Shown in pieces: positions 1 to 11,102 of a stretch of DNA of 48,078 nt. The notes under the pieces were generated by a model that worked only from the letters and a program-made list of their open reading frames with translations, had not been told where the DNA came from and searched no databases. Source of the stretch: Chara braunii (taxonomy: Eukaryota > Streptophyta > Charophyceae > Charales > Characeae); NCBI GenBank assembly GCA_003427395.1, contig BFEA01000222.1, positions 1,233,031 through 1,281,108 on the forward strand. Direction: 5' to 3'. A program made the position numbers and the translations under genes. The stretch's first letter is position 1. The number at the start of each line of letters is the position of its first letter.

Positions 1-1826
1 ATGAACAGATGTAACCCAAATATTTAGATATTGCAACTGTTCGTCCAGGGGCACAACCGTGACTTTTGACAATGCCTTTTGCTTTAGCTAGGATGCGACC
101 TTTGACTCGGAGAACATGACTTTTGATCTGCTTTCACGAATTGGGCTCTGGGCGAGGAACCCCAATATGCTGCTTTCTTCGATCAGGGGCTGCATCGGGT
201 AAAGGCCCTTTTAGCTTCTGAGAACCAAAGGGAGAAGAATCTGAAAATCAAGGCCCACCGGCCTTCTCCTCTATGATAATGACCCCTGGCCATGCAACCA
301 CTCGTACACACACACTCTTCTCACTCCGGTACTGACGATCCCGACCGAGACGTACCAACCTCCAAACCACAATGATCGTCGCCCCGCCAAACTTTTGCAC
401 CATCTTGCCCAGATCCCGCAGTTCGTCGTGGCCACACGGAGCACAACCTTGCATACACTGTCGTCGGCTAGTCAGGACTTTCCAACTCCCTACTTACACA
501 TCACCTAGCCATGACTTCCCTGAAGCTGGCAGATAGGTTGAGAGAGCTTTTCGGACGCGCTTGCAGGTTTTATAGTTGAGAAGAGGGGAATACAAGATGG
601 GGAAGAGCGGGGTGGAGGTAGGAGGAGGTGAGAAGAGAGTTTGGGTTAATAACTCGGGGAAAGCCATATCGATCCCCGGGGGGTCCATTCGCAACCAATT
701 AGATTACAGTGTGTGGGGAGTATCCTCCTTACACGACGTCGCTTGACGGCTTCGAATACCTTGGGTGGGGGGTCGGTAGGGAGTTCTTGCATGGGGATGA
801 AGGCGGGAAGGAAGAGAGTGTGAAGAGCAGCGCGGAGCGGGACCAAGATTCAAACGAGGAATGGGGGCGAAGCGCGAAGGGAGAGGGGATGGACAACAAT
901 TACAGATGAAGGAGGGAAGGCATGATGAGGAGAAGGGCGAAGATGGCATGGGTCATAGCGGGAAGCGGGGAAGCTTGCGTGCATGGTGCCAGTGCAGCAA
1001 AGAAAATGGCACCGAAACAGTTACGTTTCGTTCATCCTAGTTCTAAAACTATTTCAAGATTGAAAATTTCAAAAGCAACATCAGCGCATGGAATTGAGCG
1101 CGCGAAAATCCTACGTCAATCTAGCTTCCGATAGAAAATTCATAGATCTTCCAAAGGCGAGTGTGGGAACATTCATTTGCAAGAAAGGACACGTCAGCAG
1201 GAGGAGCGCCCGTAATTTCCGGAGTTCCCAATTGCCGAACAAAATTCCTAGCGCGCTCGCTAAGGCATGTGTAATTCCTTCGTAGATGCATGGATTGTCG
1301 AAAGGAAATTGCACAGAAATCCAAAAGACGTGAGAGGGCCTGGTTGACCTGCGATTCTATGTACTGAGGGGATAGCAAAAAGAAAGGAGTACCCAAAAAA
1401 AAACGAGAGAAATCTGAAGAGCAGGAACAACAAAAACTCAGGGCTTCAAAAGATCGTTCAGGTACGGACGTAGGTACGTCACAGCGGCAGCAGCTGGTGA
1501 AATGAGCAGGAAGTTGTTTCATAATGTTTTTCTACGAAAATTTCCAATGTTTTTTTGAACTATTGAAGTGACGAGTGTGGAAGCAGTAGGAGGGGTAGAT
1601 GTGGTAGAAAAAGCACGACGAGGTACAAAATACTAACCTTTCGAAAGTAGAGCCCCTGAAGACACTGCACTTGCAGCAGCAGAAACGCGTCGGGCGTTAT
1701 GCCAGGTTGTAGGAGTAGGACACTGCATCTTGCATCATGCGAGCTTCATGACTTATTTTTAGAGAGCTTCATCATATTCTTCACGGCGTTCACGCTTTAT
1801 TATTTGCAACTTTCGGAGGCTTACGT
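1..1826. other. Unassigned sequence, no supported gene
   Basis: All reading frames are short and none shows a recognisable domain. One stretch near 138-278 reads open for about 45 codons with a plausible amino-acid mix, but stops lie just upstream and no conserved motif is visible. No terminal repeats, poly(A) tail or target duplication were found. It could be host intergenic DNA or decayed transposon sequence. Confidence 0.5.
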
Positions 1827-2007
1827 CTTTTTTTTTTTCTTTTTCTTTTTTTTTAAGGGCGACGGCCTTGAGATATCATCATTGAGTTGGTCGGCCCAAG
1901 CAATTTAGAAATAGTTGGTTTTACTCATCAAGTTCCATCAATCTGGATTTGAACACGGGTCTATATTTTCAACAGTTCATAGGTGTACCCACTGAGCTAG
2001 GCTCTTG
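1827..2007 (-). mobile_element. tRNA-derived SINE (SINE-1)
   Basis: Read on the minus strand, this begins with a tRNA-like A box (TAGCTCAGTGGGTACACC, complement of 1981-1999), then a B box (GTTCAAATCC, complement of 1945-1954), a unique body ending in GATGATATCTCAAGGCCG, and an A-rich tail (complement of 1828-1854). Internal Pol III A and B boxes plus an A-rich 3' end define a tRNA-derived SINE. The body matches copies near 31062 and 31938. No clear target duplication was found. Confidence 0.75.
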
Positions 2008-2498
2008 GGTTTTCGTACAAGTCTTGCTTAGTGTGCGTATTGTCTCAGTCATGGGTCGCAGTCAAATGTATGGAGTCATAATCGAGTATGTGCTACTAGA
2101 GGTCGTGTAGGAGTCGTACTCGAATGCATGGTGGTCAATGGTCGAGTGTATGCGGTTTGATGTCGAAAACGTTGTTCCGGAAACGATGAATGTTTGATGC
2201 TTTGATAAGCGTGAATAAGAATCAGTTGGTGTGAACAAGCAGGTAGGAACACATATCATTATATGAACTGATAGGCGGATCATGTTGTCAAAGTATTGAG
2301 TGATACTTACCCGTGGATCACAACTAACGCGGTTGAGGAAGATCATGTTCTTCATTCGATTTTGACATTTGCACCCACGGGCAGATAGAGCAGGGACACG
2401 TGCTCACGTACGACTGATCTAGCATCCCCGAGTGTAGCAACCAAACAGGGGATCATACTTGTCGATGGTGGTTACGTAACACTATTGCGGATTAGAAT
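2008..2498. other. Unassigned spacer
   Basis: Only short open frames are present and I recognise no motif. The last part, from about 2496, becomes readable as the lead-in to a retroviral-type zinc knuckle. Confidence 0.5.
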
Positions 2499-2628
2499 GG
2501 GAATCAGGTGTCGAAGTGCTACCACTGCGGCGAACCTGGGCACCTATCACACAGCTGCATCAAGGAGAGGAGACCTGCGATACTAGCAAACAGAGCGAAG
2601 CGTCGACTTCAGCGAGCAACAGGGAGCG
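2499..2628 (+). pseudogene. Gag fragment with CCHC zinc knuckle
   Basis: Frame starting at 2499 encodes CYHCGEPGHLSHSC at 2517-2558, a perfect C-X2-C-X4-H-X4-C knuckle as in Ty3/gypsy and Ty1/copia nucleocapsids. A TAG lies immediately upstream at 2493 and the frame runs into the LTR-B copy that starts at 2629, so only the nucleocapsid remnant survives. It cannot be assigned to a clade from this length. It probably belongs to an element truncated by, or joined to, the neighbouring LTR. Confidence 0.6.
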
Positions 2629-2842
2629 TGTAGCGGTACCCCTACGGTCGGGCAGTGAGGCCGGACCAGTTTCAGGTCGTCGGCCTAACCTTGCTCTAGT
2701 ACCAAGTTATTCCGTACTTGGACGTAGGCCTGTATATCACTTCGGCCTAGGCCCAGGTTGTGAGGTTGGTTTGACTCTCTTTTGGTGGGTTTATTCATTC
2801 AGTGGGACATTCCCACATTCAGTTGCTGCTTCTCGTGTGTCC

Positions 2843-2898
<56 letters not shown>

Positions 2899-2939
2899 TC
2901 CACACGTGCACCCCCCTACACGTGCATCATATTGGTATC
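2629..2939 (+). mobile_element. LTR-B, copy 1, with (CT)n tract
   Basis: This segment starts TGTAGCGGTACCCC and ends CACGTGCATCA, giving the TG...CA ends of an LTR. It is clearly similar to 29855-30286. A TGGTATCGAAGC sequence resembling an initiator-Met primer-binding site follows three bases later, so it reads as a 5' LTR on the plus strand. A (CT)n run occupies about 2848-2891. The internal region behind it is not intact. Confidence 0.6.
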
Positions 2940-2942
2940 GAA

Positions 2943-2954
2943 GCGGAGTCTCGA
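2943..2954 (+). promoter_or_regulatory. Probable PBS, initiator-Met tRNA type
   Basis: TGGTATCGAAGC differs at two positions from the common plant retrotransposon PBS TGGTATCAGAGC. Its position just after the LTR-B end supports the call. Confidence 0.5.
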
Positions 2955-3018
2955 ACCTCCGCTCCCTCCCTCGCTTCCTCTCCCGCTATCCCACCATCCC
3001 TGATAGCTATCTCCAAGC

Positions 3019-3216
3019 TTGTGTCTACAGTTGCACCTGGTCCGTAGATGCGACCAGAGCGTCCAAGTTGGCGCCTTTCTTCTCGTTAATCTGGACACCG
3101 GCGCCACTTCAGTTGTTATTGCTCTCCCGCAGGCTGCCAACACTGACGCTTGTCATTCCTACCAATTGCGTCGCCGAAGTGCCTGGAGTGCAGTGATCTC
3201 GACAATTTGTCACTGA
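3019..3216 (+). pseudogene. Possible retropepsin scrap
   Basis: A short open frame contains VNLDTGATSVVI near 3085-3120, which resembles the D-T/S-G-A active-site turn of retroviral-type aspartic proteases. There are no flanking domains, and the frame runs straight toward the rRNA-like segment. The match could be chance, so this is a weak call. Confidence 0.25.
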
Positions 3217-3220
3217 TAGT

Positions 3221-3307
3221 GTTGTGAGAAGTTCATCGAACCTTATCATTTCGAGGAAGGAAAAGTCGTAACAAGTTCCCGTAGGTGACCCTGCCAAAGG
3301 ATCACTG
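3221..3307 (+). rRNA. 18S rRNA 3' terminal fragment (pseudogene)
   Basis: The sequence runs from GTTGTGAGAAGTTCATCGAA through AAGTCGTAACAAG and CCGTAGGTGA to AAGGATCACTG. This is the universally conserved 3' end of eukaryotic small-subunit rRNA (helix 44/45 region and the terminal GGATCA). Several conserved positions are changed; for example the run after AACAAG is TTCCC where GTTTCC is usual, and CTGCCAAAGG replaces CTGCGGAAGG. Upstream 18S sequence is absent and I see no 5.8S downstream. It is therefore a dispersed, diverged fragment and not a working rDNA unit. Confidence 0.8.
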
Positions 3308-4584
3308 ACACATGGACTGTCAGCCTTCCCGCTCCTGAAATTGACCCTTCACCACGTCAACACATCCTTCCCCCTTTTTGTTTCCTCCCTCCAAACTTCT
3401 CTCTTCCCGCCCCCCTCAACCGTCTCTTCCCCCCCCCCCCTTTTCGACACTCCCCTGCCCCCTACCCCATCCCACCTCTCACTCGCTGATTTCCCCCCTT
3501 TTTCCCTGATCTCGATCCTCGCCCGATCGAGATTTCCCATCTCCCCCTCCTCAACCTTGTGCTCGCTCCCGATCCCGATCCTCTCTTTCCCCGTCCTCTC
3601 CCCGACTCCCCCCAATCCTCCCCCATCTCCCCTCCCCTCCGACTTCCCGCTCGACTCCTGCCCCACCTTCCGATTGCGCCCGTTTCCCCCCACTCCTCCT
3701 GCCACGTCATCTTCCACCCTTCCGCCCTAACCCCAACCGACCTCCTTTCCCCTCTCTTCCCCGATCCCGATCTCACTTCCGCTCCCCTCCCCTCGATCCC
3801 AACCCCGTTCCTCCACCCGCTGCGCCCTGCGCCAACTACGATCCCTCCCCGCGTCTGCACTTTTGCACGCACCCCGACTCCAATTTCCGCCCCCGAACAC
3901 CCCCCACCCTCCCTCTCTTGCTCCCAATCTCTCTCCCTCCCCTTGCCTCCACCCGCTTCCTGCCCACCAATTTCGAGCAGTCTTCAACCCTCTTTTCAAC
4001 GTTCTTTTCATCCTTCCCTCACGGAACTTCTTGGTTATCGATTCCGACCTTCCCCAACTCCGGTCCCAACCACCCCCGCCCAATCGCGCTTTCCCCCGCT
4101 CCCGCTTGCACGGCCCCCCTTGTCGCGCCCAACCCCCTATCACGTCATACCATCCCCACCCCGGTCCCAACCGCGATCCCATCCCCCTCCCACTCCGATT
4201 CCGATCTGTGCCCCGCCTCTTCTCCCAATCCCGACCCCACCACCTATCCCCTCCCTATACCGACCTTAACTTTCCCCCCCCAATCGGCTGCCCCGATCCC
4301 GTCCCATCTCCGCCAGCGCTCCCCCACCCCGATCCCATTCCCTCCCCAGCCAACCGATTTTGCCCTCCTCCCGCTGCTTCGCGACCTCCCCTCACCCTCG
4401 TTTTACGATTCCCCCCCCCGCCCCCCCACCCATCAGCTCGTGCACGACGGGAACTTGACAGGAGAGGCATATCTGTTAGAAGATAAAGCAGGTATCCTAA
4501 GATGAGCTCCACGAGAACAGAAATCTCGTGTGAAGCAAAAGGGCAAAAACTCATTCGATTTTGATTTCCAGTATGAATACAAAC
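3308..4584. repeat. C-rich polypyrimidine tract and short spacer
   Basis: From about 3344 to 4437 the plus strand is dominated by C with T, including long C runs. The many long open frames on both strands come from this composition and show no domains. It directly follows the 18S-like end, where ITS1 would sit, but I see no 5.8S. Positions 4438-4584 are an unassigned spacer of normal composition ending at the LINE-A target site. Confidence 0.6.
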
Positions 4585-4594
4585 TGTGAGAGCA
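4585..4594 (+). repeat. LINE-A target-site duplication, left copy
   Basis: TGTGAGAGCA recurs at 7494-7503, directly after the poly(A) tail. Confidence 0.8.
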
Positions 4595-4598
4595 AGGA

Positions 4599-6830
4599 TG
4601 CCCCTTGTCTCCTGCTCTCTACATCTTGTACATTGAACATCTTCATGACATGTTGAGAGCGGACTCAGCGCTCGTTGGCCTCAGACTACCGCAGGGCAGG
4701 CAACTCAAGAGCTCCGGATTTGCAGACGATACTGGCGCTGTCACTGCCCTGGAGCGGCGTAGTGTCCAAGCACTCAGGACCCAGATTTCGGCTTTCAAGC
4801 GCTATGCCGGCACGAGACTCAACTGGCATAAGTCCGTTGCCTTGCTTCCGGACATGTCGGCGGCCTCCCTTTTTGAAGGTATGAAGGTCCAAACTATGAC
4901 TGAATCCTCGACCTACCTTGGCATCACCATGCCAGAAGCGCTGACGGACGGCAGCCAGATGGAAAGCCTTATGGTCAAAGCTGTTGCACGACTCGCCCTC
5001 TGTGGCAGATCCTTGAATACAGGAGTATTTGGCAGAGCCCTGCTGGCAAATACTGCAGCGTCATCGACACTCTGGTATGCTGGAGCGGTTTCTTCCCCTG
5101 GCCCGGTCCCCAGCCGAGACTATAGAGCGTCCATCTGTAGATTCATTTGGCGGAATGACCCCACTGCCGCCCATGCGATCTATAGGATCTCGTGGCAGAA
5201 ACTCATCCAACCACAGGCGAAGGGAGGCCTGGGTCTTATAGACCCCTCCCTTCAGATCTGCGCCCTCCACCTTCGCACCATTATCTGGCTCCTTTTGGAG
5301 GACAACAATGCCCCTTGGAAAATTCTGACGCTTCAAACTATGGCCGACGCCCTCAGAATGGACCCGGCGGACGTCGCGACTGCCCTTCTGCAACCCCAGC
5401 TCCTTGTAAATCTTAAGCGAGGGGCCATTTGGACGCCAAGTCTCATACAATGGCGAACATTGGCCCCACTGCAGCTGCAACCCCCGACATCGGTGGATCA
5501 GGTTCTGCAACAACCCCTGTTCGGCAATCCTAGCGTTCGTGACCGGACAGGTAAGGTTTTCTCGTGGGCAGGAGAAAGGGGTGCTTTCAGCAGAGCCTGG
5601 CTTCGGGCGGGAGTGGCTAGGGTTGCTAATCTCTGGGACCAGACGGCGAAAGACTGGAAAGACGAGGTGGCTATTCTCAGACAGCTTGAGGATCAAACTA
5701 GAAAGAGTGCCCGCCTTCTAGCCATTCGGCAGGCCATCCAGTTGGAATGGATCGCAGACTTGCGCGCAGACACCAGACTGCCCCAGGAATGGGTAGTCAA
5801 GATTGATGAAAGTCCAAACCGAATGGCCTTCAGAGTCTGCGGCCTTATCGGTGGCTCATGGTTAAGGGTGGAAGCCTGGGAGAATGTCCCGAGCATCGGG
5901 CCGATTGGAGAGTCGCTCAAGAGAACTGCCGAAAGGGATGGCTGGTTGCCAGCAGACTTGGTACGACCGGTTGCTGTCCTGGCAGAGAAGAGGGGTGCTT
6001 CCCAGAGAACTTACCGGTTGTACTGGCCGCACCTTCGCCCTGTGCAGCTCTCGTTTGACCCTACGATGTGGACCAGGAAACCTCAAGGCTTGCAACGCCG
6101 CCCGCTCCTACTGCACCAGACCCATACAAAAGTCATATATCGATCCTTGGTGACCCCCTGCCACATTGATCGCCAGCTCAAGTATCGTTGGGCCAAGCAG
6201 GGATGGCTAACTGATGGATATATGAAGGGATGGACACCTCGCTCTTGGAGAGCTATGAACCTGCGCCTGCAAGCTTTGCCGGACTAGAAGCATGCGGGTT
6301 TGCTCTGGCTCAACATTCACCTGGCCCTCCCAACGAGACAATGACTGGCAAAACGAACGAAAGTCTCAGACTCTGCGTGCCCGCACTGTGAAGAGGTCTT
6401 AGAGGATATTCCCCATATCTGGCTTCACTGTCCGCCCCAGAGAGCCTTTTGGGAATGGTGGAGACAGGAGGTTGGGGGTGACATTGACACGATGTCTCGG
6501 GAGGACTGGGAAGCCTGCCTCCTGGTTGGCCCTGATCTCCTGCCTTCTTCCATCAACCCCTGCCGGGCATACGCAATCGATATCATTAGAGCGGCCTTCT
6601 TTGGCGCAGCATGGGCGCTTCGTACGGCCTTGATTTTTCAGCGAAGGACCCCTACTTTCACAGCGCTTCGATCGCTCGCATTAGCGAACCTCAGATCGGC
6701 TATCTCGGCGGATATCAAGAGGAAGTCTCAGAAGGCATGGGCGCCCATTATGCGAGCCTGGGCGCCTTACCGGAAGTTATTGGTTCTTTATGAGCAGCCA
6801 GGGAACTGGCAGTGGATTGGGATTTGTTGA
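4599..6830 (+). pseudogene. LINE-A ORF2, C-terminal half (RT to zf-RVT)
   Basis: One frame is readable from GCPLSPALYILYIEHL to the stop at 6828-6830. It holds the RT catalytic box as FADDTGAV (about 4719-4742), with the usual YxDD tyrosine replaced by F; the thumb and connection; and a zf-RVT zinc motif CPHC...HIWLHC near 6378-6437. Endonuclease and RT fingers are missing because of the 5' truncation. Two in-frame stops, TAG 6285-6287 and TGA 6342-6344, separate RT from the zinc motif. ORF2 normally nicks DNA and reverse transcribes the element RNA; this copy cannot. Confidence 0.85.
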
Positions 6831-7420
6831 ATTAGCCTATAATATGCCTGATAGTATAGATTTTGTTGTTTATGTTGTGAATTGTTTTTGAATTTTATTA
6901 TTATGTTGTTGTCACTATGAAGACCTGGTCCGGGGTAGGGGATAATTGTGAAAAATGGGATTGAGAGAATAGGGACTTGATAGGTAGAATAACAGCATTG
7001 GTTTGATCTGATGGTAAAGTTGGTAGTAGAGAGTGTGAGGGACCTGCAAAAGGAGTCCATGGGAACAAATTGATTGATCACATCTTCTTCTAGGGGGGAG
7101 CGAGGGGCTCGGCTTTGGGCGTCGCGAGCTGTCCAAACTTTGGTGACTCCTTCTGTGGCTGGGTGCTGACGCCTCCCGGCAGAAGGAGCCCCCGAGGCGA
7201 GGACAACTCAAAATGCGCCCCTGGCCTAGCCCTGCCGCAGGCGATGCTGCCTTAGGGCAGCACCGAGACCCCCTTCTCTATCTTTACTCCTCCTCGCCTT
7301 GTACTCTGGGACGTTGAGCCCGGTTCTCACCAGGTGCCGCTCCCCACCAATAGATTGGAGCCACTAGGTTGATACTACTCAATGATGCTTTTACGACATT
7401 GAGTAATACCAACCCAGATG

Positions 7421-7424
<4 letters not shown>
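6831..7424 (+). other. LINE-A 3' UTR
   Basis: Non-coding sequence lies between the ORF2 stop and the poly(A) tract. A GC-rich part (about 7080-7300) precedes a short hairpin at about 7377-7406. No domains are seen. Confidence 0.6.
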
Positions 7425-7453
<29 letters not shown>

Positions 7454-7503
7454 NAAAAAAAAAAAAAAAAAAAAAAAAATTAAAAAAAAAAATTGTGAGA
7501 GCA

Positions 7504-8180
7504 TGGCCTATCGATCCTTTAGCGCTCCCGAACTTGAAGCTAGAGGTGTCCGAAAAGTTACCACAGCAATACCTTGTTTGTGGCCGCCAAGCGTTCATCG
7601 CAACGTTGCCTTTTGATCTGTCGACGCCGGCTCTCCCTAACACATTGTGCAGCAGAATTCATCAAGCGCGTGCTGCCCCCATTGCCATTGTCGACGATCA
7701 CCAGCATCGTGGTGTCGCCACCTTCATCGGACATCATCATCATTGCACGCGGACATTCCGGCGGCCTCGTCGTTCCACCGGGGGATTTAGGAGTAATTGA
7801 AGACCTTCCTCGACTAGGACGAAGGACCTTGATTGCTCTCGGCCGATCAGGAGCGCGGTATAGTCAATCTCCCTCCCTTTTACTAATTCCCTCCTTCCTC
7901 TCGTCGATCTCCCCCCAAAGACCTCATCTTTCTCCTCATCGTCTATCCCCCATCCATTCCCCCCTCTCCCCTCTACCATTCCATTCGATTGGACGCATCA
8001 TCCGAAACTCCTCCTATGTTTGTCATAATTGTGCTCGTCTGACAATGTCGCCCATCCTGCCGTGCAGAATTTTTACCTAAAAGCATAGGAATAATCTTCA
8101 TCCTCCCTCCTGTCTACGCCACTGCCGAAATTCACCATTTTAATTTAAAAGTTATTCAAATTTCTTTCATCTATTGATTA
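7504..8180. other. Unassigned sequence between LINE-A and Gypsy-1
   Basis: No recognisable coding domain. Removing LINE-A joins 4438-4594 to this stretch. The last ~60 bases are AT-rich and match in composition the DNA after the right Gypsy-1 LTR, so both are probably one AT-rich host or element sequence split by Gypsy-1. Confidence 0.5.
8177..8180. repeat. Gypsy-1 target duplication ATTA (left)
   Basis: ATTA precedes the left LTR and recurs at 18053-18056 after the right LTR. Confidence 0.65.
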
Positions 8181-9108
8181 TGCAAGAAAGATGAGCAATA
8201 GCGAACTTCAGCAATCAAACAGCATCATACACATAAGACCAGATAGTCGTGACCTCGAACCAATATCAGAATTGCATCACGAGTTACACCAAATAAGAGC
8301 ACACCAAAAACTCATAATTGACAAGGCTGGAATAGTCTCATCATCATCATCAACGAAGAACCAATGTTGATATCCTATCTAGCGCTCGACGCCCAGACTA
8401 CAGATGTCAGATCCTATCTAGCCTAGACTACAATGCCGAAGATGACGACAACAGCTCTCCCGAAGTACGAGCAGATAGCGGCCAATGCCGCACGCTTCCA
8501 GCACCAGGTATGTCTCTCGCATCACGCACAACCTCGTTCCCCAACACACAGATGCCACATGCACCCAAGGACCACCCTGCGACACACCCAGCTCACAACA
8601 GCGCAGCTCGGCTATGGCTGCCTGCTCCTTCCAGCTCGCCTGTGAGCGCGTGAGCGCTGGTCAGCTTCAGCGCAGCATGCAGCCAACACCCGAATGTCCA
8701 ATGCGGAGGCAGGCCCTTTGCTATATGGAAGTGGCCTGCCTGCGTTCTGTCCCAGGCTGCGGTGGGCCTTTCCCAAGAAGCTTCCGGTAGGCCCCGGTAG
8801 GTTCAGGCCCAGTCCAAACAACTCAGGCCCTAGGCCTGTGGTGGTTGCTTGCGCCCAACTGTCATCGGCCTGTGTCTGGCCCACATCCCGTATCCAGCCC
8901 AGCGCCTGCCTTTGATTCATGCAAACAGGCGACCCAGGGCCTAGGTTCTCTCAACCAACTGGCGCTGCGCAACTGCCTGAATTTCCTTAGTTCCGTGGTG
9001 GCCAAAATTCAGGGCCCTCTGGCCCTCGTCGAGCCTGCCTTCACTTAGGGCGGCCGGCGTGCTGCTTGGCAGGGCCTGAAAGGGGCCAATCGGGGCTTTA
9101 GCCTCGCA
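8181..9108 (-). repeat. Gypsy-1 3' LTR
   Basis: Starts TGCAAGAAAG and ends GCCTCGCA, with full-length similarity to 17113-18052. The right copy carries an extra 12 bp (CAGCGCTTGCGC region) near 17606. Open frames within both LTR copies are shared shadows, not genes. Confidence 0.9.
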
Positions 9109-9121
9109 TTCCCTCCTCCAT
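9109..9121 (-). promoter_or_regulatory. Gypsy-1 polypurine tract
   Basis: The complement reads ATGGAGGAGGGAA and abuts the 3' LTR, as expected for the plus-strand priming site. Confidence 0.75.
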
Positions 9122-9136
9122 AACTTCGGTAGTCCT

Positions 9137-11102
9137 CTAAGAAGTCCAATCTTCAATGATCTGGCGCTTTCCCTTCTGCAGAGCTTTTTCGTATTGAGCT
9201 ACGACTTGAGGAGCGGTCTGCATGAGTTCCTCCCTGGTGAACCAGCGGTCCTCCTTTGGATCAATATGATGCCCGAACCGAACGCGGGGTACTGCAGCTT
9301 CGGTTTCGGAGGACGTCCCCTGCCTGTTGGTCTTGGAACTGGCAGCTCCCTGTGGTCCACCATATCATCGATATCCACTTCTCCGTCCATGGTTGGGGGC
9401 AGCATTGAGTGACGAGAAGGAAACTGGTCTGTTTCCTTGAAAGGTGCAAGTTTGGAGGCGTGAAAGACAGGATAAGTGCGGAGATGACCAGGGATCCGGA
9501 TTACATAAGACGGCCCATCCGGATCAGTCCCGACAATGTCTAAGACCTCCCATGGCCCAAAGTACTGAGGCATGAGCTTGCGGGAAATCCCGTGCTCCTG
9601 TCTCAGTTCTGAGGACTTCACCCAGACTCTGTCCCCAACCTGAAATGTAGACGGGCGGCGATGCTTGTTCTCTGATTCTATCATTGCCGCCTGAGCCTTC
9701 TGCATTTGTTCCACTGCCTGCTTCATCTTCTGCTCATATCGATATGCAAATTCTAAAGTACCGGGTGCAGCAGTTGACTGATTTCCAGGTAGTAAAAGTC
9801 TAGAGGCAGTCTAGGTTTGAAGGTCGGTAGCAGACTGTTAGGGCTGACTCCGGTGGTGTTGTGTACGACATTGTTATACAAACTGGCGATGAGAGCAAGC
9901 TTCTCGTCCCATTCGACCTGATTGGGCTTGATGTAATGCCGCAACAGGTGCTGGACAGCGCGATTCAATTGTTCGGCCTGGCCATTGGCCTCGGGGTGAT
10001 TACCCGAAGCCATCTGCAGCTGCGTTCCCTGTTCGGCAGCAGCAGCCTTCCACAACTCACTTGTGAATCTGACATCCCTGTCACTCACGATTGACTTGGG
10101 TAGACCAAAATCTCTTACCCAGTTCTCTTTGAACAGTCTGATAACGTACTCGGTTTTTGCTGTCTCCGGCATGGCTATCAACCTAGCATACTTACTAAAT
10201 TTGTCCACGATGATAAAGATATGTCTCATCCCGCTCTTGTTGGTGACCAGCGTATCCATGAAGTCCATGGACAAACTCTCACCAGGTCTTTCCGAAATTG
10301 GAAGGGGCTTCAGGAGCCCAAGAGGAGCCTGAGTACGTGGCTTGCCTCTCTGACAGACCTGACAGGTCTCCACGTACAGTTGGGCATCTCGCATCATCGT
10401 GCGCCACCAGAACCGCTGCAGCAGATTGGTTGTTGTCTTTTTATAGCCAAAATGGCCGGTGGCATCATGACACTCACCTAAAAATAAACTACGCAAAGAC
10501 TCTCTATTTGGGACACACAATCGTTTATAACCTGCCTTCTCAAGGAACAACAAGTCGTTGACCAACTCAAACTCGGCAGAAGTATTCTCATCCTTCGCCT
10601 CAAGTCTGCGTATGATCTCAGACATGAACTGGTCCTCGTGATAGGCTTCCACCAAAGAGGGAGTAACATCGTCCATAAGATCGAACTCAGTAATCAGTGC
10701 ACATGAGAAATCAAGCCTACGTGACAACGCATCAGCAACCTTGTTGTACTCGCTCTTGATGTACTGGGGCTCGAAGTCATACTGCTCTATGACTTCAATC
10801 CAACGCTTCAAAGCGTCGGAGAGCACAGGTTGGGTTCTCATCCACTTCAGGGTCTGATTATCATTCCTGACGTAGAAGAACCTCCCAAGGAGATAGTGCC
10901 TCCAATGGGTGAGCGTCTTGTAGATCGCATAGAGCTCCTTCTCATAGGTGGACTTAGCCAACTTCATAGAGGGCATCTTTTTGGACATGTACTCTACCGG
11001 CCTCAACTTTTTCCCTTCCTGATGTGCAAGTACGACGCCTATGCCATATTGGCTAGCATCCGTAGTTACTATAAATGGCTTGTCGGGATCAAGAAGTTTC
11101 AA
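9137..11102 (-). pseudogene. Gypsy-1 pol: RNase H, integrase, chromodomain-like tail
   Basis: The long frame 11102-9753 opens with RNase H (FIVTTDAS, EKELYA, VADALSRR). The integrase zinc part follows (HDATGHFGY...CQVC), then the catalytic triad as SMDFMD, VSDRDVRF and NGQAEQ with 35 residues between the last two acids. A one-base loss near 9799 shifts the frame into 9726-9199, which holds the integrase C-terminus (VGDRVWVKSSEL, FGPWEVL, HASKLAPF). A second shift near 9297 leads to EDRWFTREELMQTAP, which resembles the second half of a chromodomain, and the true TAG stop at 9137-9139. These enzymes would degrade the RNA template and insert the cDNA. Confidence 0.88.

Larger units (their letters stand above)
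4595..7493 (+). mobile_element. LINE-A, 5'-truncated non-LTR retrotransposon
   Basis: The element begins inside the reverse transcriptase (GCPLSP motif), continues to a zf-RVT motif, then a 3' UTR and a poly(A) tract (about 7425-7492, with one N at 7454). A 10-bp duplication TGTGAGAGCA flanks it. Abrupt 5' truncation, poly(A) and a target duplication are the signature of target-primed reverse transcription. Just before the tail, CTCAATGATG...CATTGAG can form a hairpin, a possible RT recognition element. Confidence 0.85.

Noticed and set aside
138-278. Possible exon (about 45 open codons)
   Set aside because: No domain, no convincing splice signals on both sides, and stops nearby; too short to support.
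3341-4505. Several 120-236-codon open frames in the C-rich tract
   Set aside because: All frames on both strands are open because of composition; the proteins are Pro/Ser or Gly/Arg low complexity without domains.
3308-4600. Complete rDNA unit continuing into 5.8S
   Set aside because: No 5.8S-like sequence was found downstream, and the 18S terminus itself is diverged.
8433-8915. Plus-strand ORFs repeated at 17365-17859
   Set aside because: They lie in the two LTRs of a minus-strand element; similarity reflects the LTR pair, not a gene family.
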